From positions 62,001 through 126,000 of the forward strand of contig NZ_AUJU01000001.1 in NCBI RefSeq assembly GCF_000424385.1: DNA of 64,000 nucleotides, written 5' to 3'. The stretch is from Butyrivibrio sp. LC3010 (GTDB taxonomy: Bacteria > Bacillota > Clostridia > Lachnospirales > Lachnospiraceae). Shown in pieces: positions 16,802 to 25,828 of the stretch. How positions within the stretch are numbered: the stretch's first letter is position 1; each line of letters begins with the position of its first letter. Under the pieces are notes generated by a model that worked only from the letters and a program-made list of their open reading frames with translations, ran no database searches and was not told where the DNA came from. The position numbers and the translations under genes were made by a program.

Positions 16802-18679
16802 ATGTTAGAAAGAAAACTTGCAGAGAAATTCAGGAAGCTTTACACTGAAAACTCTTTAAAGCTTAAAAATTATGAAGATCAGCTTTTTACTCTGCAGGAT
16901 CCATTCGACTGGATTCAGCTTCTTTCTGAGCGCTCTTATGTAATGCGTGAAGTATATGCTGAAAATGAGGAACTTATGGCAGAACTGTGGGATAATTGTT
17001 CTGATGAGATAACTCCTGAGGAAGCAGAGCTTTTATATGATCTGGCGATTGGTTTCTTTTTTGATGGTCATCACGATTTTGTTGTGTTGACGGAATTCTG
17101 TGAACGCATCCTTCCGGTTTTTATTGATATTGATGAGCCGGAGTTTCTGGTTGCAATTTACCATGTCTTAGGAAGTGAATATGCTAAATTTTATCGATCA
17201 GTAGGCGATGATAAGGGAATGCACACTGCACTGGATTATTTTCGCAAATCTGTGGCAGAGGCTGAACGTTATTCACAGATTTCAAGCCCCGAAATCAGAG
17301 AATTCATTTTTCAGGATTATTCCAATTTATTGATTTATTTATCGGGATTTCAAAATAACAAAAGTGAGAGCATAAAGCTATATGATGATGCCTGGACGCT
17401 TTGGGAAAATGAAAATGTCCAGGATTTAGATGCAGACAATGAGAATATCAAGAAGTCTCTAATGACAATCGAGGATGCATTTGTAGCCAAGAGTAAAGGT
17501 ATTGATTCCTTATCTGATGATGACAGAGAAAGGTATCTGGAGTTATTTAATAAAGCCGCAAAAAGATCCGCTAATAATGGCGGAGCAGACAAAGGATCAC
17601 CTGAATTCAGAACCTGTATAACCTACAAATGGCTTCGTGGCGAAATGTCATCAGAGGAAATACTTAATGATCTGATAGATAGCATCAATGATATTATCCC
17701 CACACCGGATTTTGAGAATGATGATCCGGTGAATTTTGAACTTGTAATGCGACATTTTAAATATGCATGTACTGCGATAATGGTCCTTGGTTCAATGAAA
17801 CTAAAGGCATCGGCACTCGAAGAATGGACAGATAAATTTCTTCCGAAGTCCATGCAGATTTTATCAAATATACCATATAGATTTTTTACCGGAGATATGC
17901 AGCCTGTCTGTGAAAGATGGTATCAGGCTGTTGAACCTATGCTGGAAGGTGAGCTTAATAAAGTACAGCTCATTATGAAAATGATAGTAAGACGGCAACC
18001 GTTTACATATATACACTCACAGATGGTAGCCAAAATAGCAACACTTATAGGTAAGGCAATAATTGAAGCTGATCCTGACCTGCTTATTGGTGTAAGAAGC
18101 ATAGAATCATCAGCAGAAGTTCAGAAAAATAAAGCATACCTGCTTTCATTTATTACTATAAGCGGATTGGTTCATGATATCGGTAAGTGCTATATTCCGG
18201 ATACCATAAACAGACAAAACAGAAGTCTTAATACCAAGGAATATGCAACTATAAGAAAGCATTCAGAGGTAGGATACAGAGAAGCACAAAAGAACGCCGC
18301 ACTCAGACCTTATGCGGATGTTATTTTGGGACATCATAAGCATTTTGACGGACTGCATGGCTATCCGCTGGTATATGACAATACCAAGTCACATATAAGA
18401 GTGATCATTGATCTTATATCCATTGCAGATTCTGTAGAAGCAGGAACAGATACACTTTCAAGAAGCTATACCAAGGGCAAGGATTTCAAGAAGCTTTTAA
18501 AGGAGCTTCAGGCTGAGGCAGGAACGAGATATAATCCAAGGATAGTGAAGGTTATCGAGAAAAACCATGAACTTATAGAAGAACTTGAAAATCTGACCGG
18601 ACAGGGAAGATATGATTTATATTATAAGGCGATGCAGGAAATTTTGGGTAAAGAAAAACAAGAAATACCCGATATATAA
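16802..18679 (+). CDS. HD-GYP domain protein with helical-repeat N-terminal region
   Basis: 625 residues, no membrane segment, so cytoplasmic. Residues 1-380 are alpha-helical and resemble a TPR-like solenoid. The last ~200 form an HD-GYP domain: His458-Asp459 in LVHDIGK, His511-His512, Asp and GYP (520-522) in HHKHFDGLHGYP. HD-GYP proteins usually hydrolyse cyclic di-GMP. Here the usual HHE is HHK, which may change metal binding or activity. There is no receiver, PAS or other input domain, so any signal would come through partners of the helical region. ATG follows GAGGGG. The two-component genes downstream are on the same strand but 148 bases away. Confidence 0.8.
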   Translation: MLERKLAEKFRKLYTENSLKLKNYEDQLFTLQDPFDWIQLLSERSYVMREVYAENEELMAELWDNCSDEITPEEAELLYDLAIGFFFDGHHDFVVLTEFCERILPVFIDIDEPEFLVAIYHVLGSEYAKFYRSVGDDKGMHTALDYFRKSVAEAERYSQISSPEIREFIFQDYSNLLIYLSGFQNNKSESIKLYDDAWTLWENENVQDLDADNENIKKSLMTIEDAFVAKSKGIDSLSDDDRERYLELFNKAAKRSANNGGADKGSPEFRTCITYKWLRGEMSSEEILNDLIDSINDIIPTPDFENDDPVNFELVMRHFKYACTAIMVLGSMKLKASALEEWTDKFLPKSMQILSNIPYRFFTGDMQPVCERWYQAVEPMLEGELNKVQLIMKMIVRRQPFTYIHSQMVAKIATLIGKAIIEADPDLLIGVRSIESSAEVQKNKAYLLSFITISGLVHDIGKCYIPDTINRQNRSLNTKEYATIRKHSEVGYREAQKNAALRPYADVILGHHKHFDGLHGYPLVYDNTKSHIRVIIDLISIADSVEAGTDTLSRSYTKGKDFKKLLKELQAEAGTRYNPRIVKVIEKNHELIEELENLTGQGRYDLYYKAMQEILGKEKQEIPDI

Positions 18680-18827
18680 TATATGAGTCATTGGTGGTAA
18701 TAAACACCACAATGGATTGTGTTTTCCAGTTGATATGAAAAAAATAATGTTTTCCTGTGCGCCAGGTTCAATACAGATTTAAATTTCAGAGGAATTCAAT
18801 AGTCTATGATATACTTAAGGAGCACAC

Positions 18828-19955
18828 ATGCGCTTTAGAACCAGGCTGATGATTACATCAGCAACTATAGTTATATTACCTTTTATCCTGGTCGTTGCTT
18901 CATTTGTAGTCATACAGAATTCAGTGGCAAATTCATATACCAGCCTGATAACGTACATGGTGGTAGCTTTTGCACTGATCATGATAGCAACCAGTCTTAT
19001 TCTTACGGCATGGCTTAGAAAGGGTTTTTTTGAACCGGTCGATGAATTAAATGTGGCCATGCAGCATATTAAGGATGGGAATTTTGATTATATGCTGCCA
19101 ACCGATATTGGGGATAAAGGTGAGATTGGCGAACTTTATAGAAATTACGAGGATATGAGGCTAAGGCTCAAGGAATCAGCTGACGAAAAGGTTATCAGGG
19201 AGGGTCAGAATAAGGAACTCATAAGTAATATTTCCCATGATCTTAAAACTCCCATAACTGCGATCAAGGGCTATTCACAGGGACTTCTTGAGGGAGTTGC
19301 CGATACGCCTGAGAGACAGATGAAGTATATTCGTACCATATACAATAAAGCTAATGATATGAATAACCTCATCAACGAGCTTACCCTATATTCAAGTATA
19401 GATAATAACAGAATCCCTTATAATTTTACCCGGATTGTTGTGGGAGATTATTTTGGTGACTGTATAGAAGAAATAGGAATGGACCTCGACAGTAAGGACA
19501 TAAAGCTTAATTATGCAAACCTTACAGCTCCTGATACACAGATAGTGGCTGATCCGGAGCAGCTTAAGAGAGTGGTCAACAATATTGTAAGTAACAGCGT
19601 TAAATATCTTGGACGTGACGATGGTACCGGAACAATAGATGTAAGAATACTTGATGAAGTTGATTCGGTCAGAGTTGAGATTGAGGATAACGGAAAAGGA
19701 ATAGGTTCTCAGGATATTCCGAATATCTTTGACAGATTCTACAGAACAGACTCCTCCAGAAACAGCAAACAGGGAGGAAGCGGAATAGGACTTTCAATAG
19801 TAAAGAAGATCATAGAGGATCACGGTGGATACATTTGGGCGACCAGCCATGAGGGAGAGGGTACCTGCATGCATTTCGTTCTTCGTAAATACATGGAGTA
19901 TCATGAAAAGGCTGACGGAGAAGCTGTGGTAGAACATGATTTTGAGAGTGTATAA
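18828..19955 (+). CDS. Two-component sensor histidine kinase
   Basis: 375 residues. Two membrane helices (about 11-31 and 42-65) have only a very short outer loop, so it may sense something within the membrane. A HAMP segment (about 66-120) is followed by HisKA with the phospho-acceptor His137 in ISHDLKTP and by an HATPase domain (N box NNIVSNSVKYL, G1 DNGKGI, G2 GGSGIGLSIVK). It is followed by its response regulator after 27 bases, kinase first. The target process is unknown. ATG follows AAGGAG. Confidence 0.92.
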   Translation: MRFRTRLMITSATIVILPFILVVASFVVIQNSVANSYTSLITYMVVAFALIMIATSLILTAWLRKGFFEPVDELNVAMQHIKDGNFDYMLPTDIGDKGEIGELYRNYEDMRLRLKESADEKVIREGQNKELISNISHDLKTPITAIKGYSQGLLEGVADTPERQMKYIRTIYNKANDMNNLINELTLYSSIDNNRIPYNFTRIVVGDYFGDCIEEIGMDLDSKDIKLNYANLTAPDTQIVADPEQLKRVVNNIVSNSVKYLGRDDGTGTIDVRILDEVDSVRVEIEDNGKGIGSQDIPNIFDRFYRTDSSRNSKQGGSGIGLSIVKKIIEDHGGYIWATSHEGEGTCMHFVLRKYMEYHEKADGEAVVEHDFESV

Positions 19956-19982
19956 ACAATAAAAAGATTGGAGGCCAATGGT

Positions 19983-20672
19983 ATGAGCAGAATACTTATA
20001 GTTGAGGATGAAGAAGCGATTGCTGACCTCGAAAAAGATTACTTGGAACTTTCTGATTTTGAAGTGAAAATTGAAAACTCCGGTGATGTTGGATTACAGA
20101 CAGCTCTGAACGAGGAATTTGATCTGGTAATATTGGATCTCATGCTTCCGGGAATGGATGGATTCGAGGTATGTAAGAAAATTCGTGAGAAGAAAGATGT
20201 TCCAGTTCTTATGGTATCAGCTAAAAAGGATGATATCGATAAGATAAGGGGGCTTGGGCTTGGTGCGGATGACTATATAACGAAGCCTTTTAGCCCTTCA
20301 GAGCTTGTTGCCAGAGTAAAAGCACACATGGCGCGTTATTCAAGACTTGTCGGAAGTGGACATGAATCAAACGATGTTGTTGAGATCAGAGGTCTCAGGA
20401 TTGACAAGACTGCCAGAAGAGTATACGTGGATGGCGGAGAAAAGAGCTTTACAACTAAGGAATTTGATCTTCTCACATTCCTTGCTGAGAACCCTAATCA
20501 TGTGTTCACCAAAGAAGAATTGTTCCGTAAAATCTGGAATATGGATTCAATTGGTGATATAGCAACAGTTACAGTGCATATAAAGAAGATTAGAGAAAAA
20601 ATTGAATTTGATACTTCCAATCCCCAATATATTGAAACAATATGGGGCGTTGGATATCGCTTTAAAGTTTAA
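19983..20672 (+). CDS. OmpR-family response regulator
   Basis: 229 residues from the ATG at 19983, which has GGAGG eight bases upstream; a TTG 15 bases earlier would overlap that site. Receiver domain: acidic pair in VEDEE, phospho-acceptor Asp52 in LILDLMLPG, conserved Lys in YITKPF. The C-terminal winged helix ends in TVTVHIKKIREKI and WGVGYRF. It binds DNA once phosphorylated by the kinase encoded just before it. It is followed by a strong terminator. Confidence 0.95.
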   Translation: MSRILIVEDEEAIADLEKDYLELSDFEVKIENSGDVGLQTALNEEFDLVILDLMLPGMDGFEVCKKIREKKDVPVLMVSAKKDDIDKIRGLGLGADDYITKPFSPSELVARVKAHMARYSRLVGSGHESNDVVEIRGLRIDKTARRVYVDGGEKSFTTKEFDLLTFLAENPNHVFTKEELFRKIWNMDSIGDIATVTVHIKKIREKIEFDTSNPQYIETIWGVGYRFKV

Positions 20673-20685
20673 TCATATAAATGCT

Positions 20686-20722
20686 AAGCGTTTGCAGTTT
20701 TTGGCTGCAAACGCTTTTTTTG
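20686..20722 (+). terminator. Terminator after the response regulator
   Basis: 12-bp perfect stem AAGCGTTTGCAG (20686-20697) against 20705-20716, followed by a T tract that is itself the left edge of the next palindrome. Confidence 0.85.
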
Positions 20723-20766
20723 TCATATCAGAAAATCCGTTGGATTTCTTATATGACAAAAAAAGA
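20715..20766. repeat. Post-terminator palindrome, family 2 copy A
   Basis: TTTTTTGTCATAT...ATATGACAAAAAA, a near-perfect inverted repeat over about 25 bases each side, with core TCAGAAAATCC/GGATTTCTTA. It starts in the T tract of the terminator before it. Its right arm (GGATTTCTTATATGACA) matches the right arm at 55989-56005 at 14 of 17 positions. Confidence 0.6.
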
Positions 20767-20768
20767 TA

Positions 20769-20821
20769 TTCATAAATAAATTTTTTTATGCTAAAATAAA
20801 AATTGTATTCAATTTTTATTT
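20769..20821 (+). promoter_or_regulatory. Candidate promoter and perfect palindrome upstream of MATE gene
   Basis: TTCATA (20769-20774), 17-base spacer, -10 TAAAAT (20792-20797) with TG extension. It overlaps a 12-bp perfect inverted repeat AAATAAAAATTG (20794-20805) / CAATTTTTATTT (20810-20821). This could be an operator for a repressor of the exporter. AT-rich content makes chance palindromes more likely. Confidence 0.4.
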
Positions 20822-20897
20822 ACTGTATCTCTGTTAATCAAATATCTGAGATAGGTTCTATAAATCCAACACAGAATTTAATAAAATCGGAGGAAAT

Positions 20898-22277
20898 ATG
20901 AATATAAAGAATTTATTTGCTCCTGTGGATATGACTGAAGGCAGTCCGGTTAAACAGATTGTGAAATTCACAATTCCTATGCTTTTAGGTAATATTGCGC
21001 AGCAGCTGTATAATACTGTCGATAGCATTATTGTAGGAAGATTTGTCGGGGATAACGCTCTTGCCGCTGTTGGAAGTGCGGGACCGCTTCTTAATCTGAT
21101 GCTGGTTCTTTTCATGGGTGTTGCTGTGGGTGCTTCTATCATGGTATCCCAGTATTTTGGAGCCAGGAAAAGAGAAGCTCTTTCAAAAGCAATAGGTGCA
21201 AGTATAACACTAACAGGTATTGCATCTTTATTTATCATGATAGTAGGACCGCTTATTACAAGGCCTATATTGGAACTGCTGGGGACACCTGAGAGTATAA
21301 TTGACTGGTGTACAAGCTATCTATGGATAATATTTATAGGTATAGCAGGTGGTGGATACTATAACATCATGAGCGGTATCCTGAGAGGACTTGGAGATTC
21401 TGTTTCAGCTCTTGTATATCTTCTTGTAGCAACCGTACTCAACATTATTCTTGACCTTGTATTTGTAGCCTACTTCAGAATGGGCGTAGCAGGTGTTGCT
21501 CTTGCAACTGTTCTTGCTCAGTTTGTTTCAGCTTTCCTTTCACTTTGGAAGCTGACGCAGATGAAAAATATATTTGATTTAAAGAAAGAGTATCTGTGGC
21601 CGGAAAGACACTATATAAATACTCTGGTAAAGTTGGGATTCCCTTCCGGTGTAACTCAGGCAATCTTTTCAATGTCAATGATAGTTGTTCAGAATCTGAC
21701 CAATACTTTTGGAGAGCAGTATATCGCAGCAAATGTTATAGTTATGCGTGTTGATGGATTTGTAATGCTTCCCGCTTTTTCATTTGGATCAGCCATGACA
21801 ACCTTTGCCGGTCAGAATATCGGAGCAGGCAAACTTGACAGGGTTTCCAGGGGAGCTAAGAACGGAACTCTTGCTGCAATGGCAATATCAGCTGTTCTGT
21901 CCGTTCTCATTCTTATATTTGGAAAATTCATTATGGGAATTTTCACAAGCACACAGGAACTTATAAACCTTAGCTACAATATGATGTGTATACTGATCAT
22001 AGGATATATTGCAATGGAGGTTACACAGTGCCTGTCGGGAATAATGCGCGGAGCCGGAGATACAATGACACCCATGTGGATTTCAATGTTTTCTTCAATA
22101 ATTATGCGTGTTCCAATGGCTTACATTTTTGTTAATCTGACAAAAACACCGGAACTGCCGCAGGGAAACTGCTACATGATGCAGGTTTCAATGTTAATAA
22201 CCTGGACAATCGGAGCATTTATCACTTTTGTTATGTACCGGATTGGTAAGTGGAAAACTAAGGCAATAGCAAGATAA
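20898..22277 (+). CDS. MATE family efflux transporter
   Basis: 459 residues, twelve membrane helices in two related halves. The start DMTEGSPVKQIVKFTIPMLLGNIAQQLYNTVDSIIVGRF and the later FGSAMTTFAGQNIGAGK are typical of the MATE/DinF-like exporters of Firmicutes, which expel cationic drugs or metabolites using a sodium or proton gradient. CGGAGG lies close to the ATG. The pseudouridine synthase gene begins 24 bases after its stop, so they are probably co-transcribed. The natural substrate is unknown. Confidence 0.93.
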   Translation: MNIKNLFAPVDMTEGSPVKQIVKFTIPMLLGNIAQQLYNTVDSIIVGRFVGDNALAAVGSAGPLLNLMLVLFMGVAVGASIMVSQYFGARKREALSKAIGASITLTGIASLFIMIVGPLITRPILELLGTPESIIDWCTSYLWIIFIGIAGGGYYNIMSGILRGLGDSVSALVYLLVATVLNIILDLVFVAYFRMGVAGVALATVLAQFVSAFLSLWKLTQMKNIFDLKKEYLWPERHYINTLVKLGFPSGVTQAIFSMSMIVVQNLTNTFGEQYIAANVIVMRVDGFVMLPAFSFGSAMTTFAGQNIGAGKLDRVSRGAKNGTLAAMAISAVLSVLILIFGKFIMGIFTSTQELINLSYNMMCILIIGYIAMEVTQCLSGIMRGAGDTMTPMWISMFSSIIMRVPMAYIFVNLTKTPELPQGNCYMMQVSMLITWTIGAFITFVMYRIGKWKTKAIAR

Positions 22278-22301
22278 AGCAGAAATTGCGTATGAGGAAG
22301 T

Positions 22302-23090
22302 ATGGATAATATAGAGATACTTTATGAGGATAACGATATTCTTGTCTGCAGAAAGCCTGCGGGAATTGCAGTTCAGAGCAGTAATGTTACTATCCCGGAT
22401 ATGGAGACTCTTCTTCGCTCAATTATTCTAAGAAGAGGAGAGTCAAAGAATAAATCGACTGTACTTCATGTGATTCACAGGCTGGATCAACCGGTTGAGG
22501 GCATCATAGTCTTTGGAAGAAACAAAAAGGCTGCAGCTGCTTTGAGCTCCCAGGTTCAGGCAGATGGTGATATGAATAAAACATACCTTGCGGTGGTATA
22601 TGGCAGCTTTTCTGAAAATTTGAAATCAGGAGAACTTAAGGATTATATATATAAAGATTCAAAGACAAAGCGAGCAGTTGTGACCGCATCAAAAGATTCT
22701 GATAAGGATAATCCTTCAAGCAGAGCAAAAGAGAGCAGACTGGAATATAAAGTAATATCAGAGCTGGAAATACCTGCTGACAAGATGCCGGATACTTCCG
22801 ATGAAGAAAACATAACCAATAAAATATCCCTGGTGGAAGTAAAACTGTATACAGGAAGATTTCATCAGATAAGGGCACAGTTTTCAAACATTGGACATCC
22901 ACTTCTTGGAGATAACAGATATAATTCTCCAAATAGTGCCAAGTTATCCACAATAATAGGGGTAAAAAACGTTGCACTTTGTGGATACAGACTGACTTTT
23001 AAACATCCTGTATCCAAAAAAGAAATGAATTTCGAAGTTACTCCAAACGCACAAATATTTAAAGAATTTGATCACAGTGATCAAATTTAG
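22302..23090 (+). CDS. RluA-family pseudouridine synthase
   Basis: 262 residues. The catalytic motif HRLDQPVEGIIVFG has Asp62, the nucleophile that attacks the target uridine. KTYLAVVYG, the GRFHQIRAQFSNIGHPLLGD block and the C-terminal RLTFKHP are also family hallmarks. It modifies uridines in rRNA or tRNA. There is no S4 domain, and Pro-Val-Glu replaces the usual Thr-Ser-Gly after HRLD, as in a clostridial subgroup. It probably shares a transcript with the MATE gene. The RNA target cannot be told from sequence. Confidence 0.9.
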   Translation: MDNIEILYEDNDILVCRKPAGIAVQSSNVTIPDMETLLRSIILRRGESKNKSTVLHVIHRLDQPVEGIIVFGRNKKAAAALSSQVQADGDMNKTYLAVVYGSFSENLKSGELKDYIYKDSKTKRAVVTASKDSDKDNPSSRAKESRLEYKVISELEIPADKMPDTSDEENITNKISLVEVKLYTGRFHQIRAQFSNIGHPLLGDNRYNSPNSAKLSTIIGVKNVALCGYRLTFKHPVSKKEMNFEVTPNAQIFKEFDHSDQI

Positions 23091-23119
23091 ATCTTTCTAA
23101 AATAAAATATCAAAAAAAG

Positions 23120-23157
23120 AAAAGCTAAATCAGATTAGTATTCTGACTTAGCTTTTT
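23120..23157. terminator. Bidirectional terminator
   Basis: AAAAGCTAAATCAGA (23120-23134) against TCTGACTTAGCTTTT (23142-23156), 14 of 15 pairs, between converging genes. Confidence 0.8.
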
Positions 23158-23171
23158 ATTATCAAGACTTG

Positions 23172-23687
23172 TTAAAGAATAACCGGAGCATTAGCCTGAT
23201 CAGGTACATCTACTTCCTTGATTGATTCATCTATATCATGAAAGAATGATCTGGTCTGAATAATGCCCTGTTTGGCATCTTCAAACTCCCAAATAAACTG
23301 ATTGGGAATATTTTCTCTTCCATACATGGAAATTCTACCTGCATATGCATGGATTATGCTGACATATTTTTTGTCCAGTTCATAATTCCTGTAAATCTCT
23401 CTGCGAAGTCTCGGACGCTTGGCTACAAACTTACGTATATCTATCTTAAGATCAAGAGGAAGCTCCTGTTCTCTCTCATGTACTGCCTTTAAGTATTTTG
23501 TGTAGGTATCCTCATCTATTTTCTGGAAATGCTCAGCATACTCAAAACATGCTGCTCCGTCCGGAAGATCAAGTCTGTATTTACCATCCGGATATATCTC
23601 TTCGATTCTGGCAACAACCTGAGGTACCAAAGGCTTGCCGTTATAATCTAAAATAATTATTTTATCACCCTGTTTATATTCTGCCAT
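23172..23687 (-). CDS. Uncharacterised 171-residue protein with SH3-like N-terminal barrel
   Basis: I do not recognise this gene. Residues 1-55 (KQGDKIIILDYNGKP, VVARIEEIYPDGKYRLDL) read like a small beta-barrel of SH3/Tudor type. The middle is basic and helical (IRKFVAKRPRLRREIYRNYEL), and the end is acidic (DIDESIKEVDVPDQ). There is no signal peptide or membrane segment, so it is probably cytoplasmic, and the basic part could touch nucleic acid. It has AGAGGAG before the start and a strong promoter of its own. It is isolated between two terminator-like regions. Confidence 0.75.
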   Translation of the reverse strand: MAEYKQGDKIIILDYNGKPLVPQVVARIEEIYPDGKYRLDLPDGAACFEYAEHFQKIDEDTYTKYLKAVHEREQELPLDLKIDIRKFVAKRPRLRREIYRNYELDKKYVSIIHAYAGRISMYGRENIPNQFIWEFEDAKQGIIQTRSFFHDIDESIKEVDVPDQANAPVIL

Positions 23688-23731
23688 AATAAACTCCTCT
23701 TAATGCCTTTTTGCCCTTTTCTTGCAAAAAA

Positions 23732-23760
23732 ACTATAGTCCTAAAATAGCTTAAATTCAA
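23732..23760 (-). promoter_or_regulatory. Promoter of the 171-residue protein gene
   Basis: On the minus strand: -35 TTGAAT (23755-23760), spacer 17, -10 TATAGT (23732-23737). It is about 45 bases before the start codon. Confidence 0.6.
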
Positions 23761-23906
23761 GGCTTTTAAAGGTTTTTTCACACCTTTTCCCATTTTTTAA
23801 GAAAATCTAAAGAATTAAGGTTAATTTTAGGTTGGAGTCTTATTATTATATCTGTCAGTAAAAAATAAAAAAAGTAGTCATGTTTTGCCGGAATCATCTA
23901 ATGCAA

Positions 23907-24617
23907 TTAATTGCTGGAACCTTCACTGGCGGTTACTGAGTAATCACCTATTATGATGCCCTCTTCAGAAGAACCGATAGTAACAGATATTCCGTTTTGG
24001 GAAGCTGCATTAACATCGCTAAGCTCAAGAGCATATTCAGCAGTTTCCCCGGAAGCGTCAGTTACCAAAAGACTTCTTAAGGTGCTGTCTGTGTATATCG
24101 GAAGTACGACGCCTTCAAGGATTTCTCCTGATGAAAGGCTGTGACCTTCCAATATGAAATTGCCTGATTCTGATGAAGTCTGTGCATCTTTTAAAATAAT
24201 TGATGTAATATCAGAATCTGATTTATTCTCAATCCGGCAAAGTATTTCTATATGTTTTGCAGCTTCATTTGAGATGCTTTCCTCATTTTTTAGCTCAGCA
24301 TCCATTTTGTCGAATACGGATTTATATGATGAAGTAAGTTCTGATATCTGATTTAAGGTATCAGGGGCTTCCTTATCACTTAGCTTTGAAATATCCATGG
24401 ATTTATATTCATCATACTTTGATGCCAGATCAGAGAGTTCTCCTTCATAGGAATCTGTAGTCAGTTTGCCATACATTTCTTCTGTAAATTCTTTTTGAGT
24501 GGTCAGTTCATTTATGGCATCAGTCAGCTTGTTATGGTTTTCCTCTGAAAGACCACAGGCAGATAAAAGTATTGAGAATGCTGCGATTAAGGCATATATA
24601 TGAAAACTTCTTTTCAT
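23907..24617 (-). CDS. Lipoprotein with helical middle region
   Basis: 236 residues. The signal peptide has lipobox LSAC, and Cys21 would be lipidated. Residues 25-130 are strongly helical and charged, likely a coiled coil. Residues 125-236 look like a beta-sandwich (CRIENKSDSDITSIILKDA, EYALELSDV). It acts outside the membrane; function unknown. AAGGAG precedes the start. The divergent DUF3810 gene starts about 110 bases away. I see no clear terminator behind it, only an AT-rich 219-base gap with the promoter of the next gene. Confidence 0.75.
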   Translation of the reverse strand: MKRSFHIYALIAAFSILLSACGLSEENHNKLTDAINELTTQKEFTEEMYGKLTTDSYEGELSDLASKYDEYKSMDISKLSDKEAPDTLNQISELTSSYKSVFDKMDAELKNEESISNEAAKHIEILCRIENKSDSDITSIILKDAQTSSESGNFILEGHSLSSGEILEGVVLPIYTDSTLRSLLVTDASGETAEYALELSDVNAASQNGISVTIGSSEEGIIIGDYSVTASEGSSN

Positions 24618-24727
24618 TGAAACACTCCTTTATACGTGATAGAAATCATGTAAAACTATGTCGTTAACTATATCATATGAGATTATTTGCAACAATATTC
24701 ACAATATTTTCGTATATAATATCTATT

Positions 24728-25828
24728 ATGAGTACAAAGAAAAATAAAAAACCTAATAATAACAAGAAAAAACCAATGAAAAGAAAATTTTTAAAGAGTA
24801 AGAGCCTCTATCTGTTTTTATTTACCATTATATTGAATGCCTTATCATGGGTAATTCCGGGCTTTTCAGACAAATATACTCAATATGTCTTTCCGCTGTG
24901 GGTTAACAGTTATGGAAGAGTCACTTCATTAGTGAACTTTTCAGTAGGAGAATTCCTGATAATAGCGGGGCTTTTATGGCTTGTGATGATTCTGTTTTCG
25001 AAAAATATCAGAAGGCTTACACCGGGGCTGCTTTCAATTATTTTTCTTATAATGACCCTTAACTGCTTTATAAATTATCACTGTACACCCATCGAAAAGA
25101 CATTTACGAATGAGAAGGAATTTACTATTGATGAGCTGGCTGAATTAAGGGATGTGATTGTTACAAAATGTAATGAACTCTCTGAAGAGGTATCCCGTAA
25201 TGATGATGGTACACTTTTTTATGATGAAGAACTGATGAATAAAGAGGCTAAGGAATCAATGCAGGCTCTTGGAGGCAGGTTTCCAAAGCTTTCAGGATTT
25301 TATGTGACACCTAAAAAGCTGCTGTTTTCGAAGTTTATAAGCCAGCAATATATGCAAGGGTATTATTTCCCGTTTTCCATGGAAGCAAATTATAACAGTA
25401 TCATGTATGTAACGAATAAACCCTTTACTATGTGTCATGAGCTTGCTCATACAAAGAGTTATATTTTTGAAGATGAGGCGAATTTTCTTGCATACTTGGC
25501 ATGTGTAGAATCTGATGATACATTTTTCAAATATAGTGGATATCTTGGCGTTCTTAACTATGTGAACAACGCCTTTTATCTGAATGTATCCAAGGAAGAA
25601 TATAATTCTCATGTGAAAATATCTGACAAAGTAAAAATGGATAATATCTTCCTTACCAAAGACAGCTGGAAAAAGGTGGAAGAAACCGCAGTGATAGACA
25701 CAGGAACAGTAAAAAAGGCGGCTGATACATTTGTAGATACCACTCTTAAAGTAAATGGTGTAAATGACGGCAAGGCAAGCTATGACAGAGTTGTTGAGCT
25801 TTTATTATTGGAGCATTATTCAAAATAG
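24728..25828 (+). CDS. DUF3810 membrane protein with HExxH motif
   Basis: 366 residues from the ATG at 24728; an in-frame ATG at 24677 would add 17 hydrophobic residues. After a basic leader there are three membrane helices (about 20-125), then a soluble domain. TMCHELAHTKS gives a HExxH zinc motif (His237, His241), and Glu250 in FEDEANF could be the third ligand, so a metallopeptidase activity is possible. DUF3810 proteins are otherwise uncharacterised. No Shine-Dalgarno is visible for either start, and a TATAAT lies seven bases before the second ATG (see findings). Confidence 0.8.
   Translation: MSTKKNKKPNNNKKKPMKRKFLKSKSLYLFLFTIILNALSWVIPGFSDKYTQYVFPLWVNSYGRVTSLVNFSVGEFLIIAGLLWLVMILFSKNIRRLTPGLLSIIFLIMTLNCFINYHCTPIEKTFTNEKEFTIDELAELRDVIVTKCNELSEEVSRNDDGTLFYDEELMNKEAKESMQALGGRFPKLSGFYVTPKKLLFSKFISQQYMQGYYFPFSMEANYNSIMYVTNKPFTMCHELAHTKSYIFEDEANFLAYLACVESDDTFFKYSGYLGVLNYVNNAFYLNVSKEEYNSHVKISDKVKMDNIFLTKDSWKKVEETAVIDTGTVKKAADTFVDTTLKVNGVNDGKASYDRVVELLLLEHYSK

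Noticed and set aside
18685..18730. Hairpin CATTGGTG...CACC-AC-AATG after the HD-GYP gene
   Set aside because: The stem is bulged and the T run is poor, so I do not call it a terminator.
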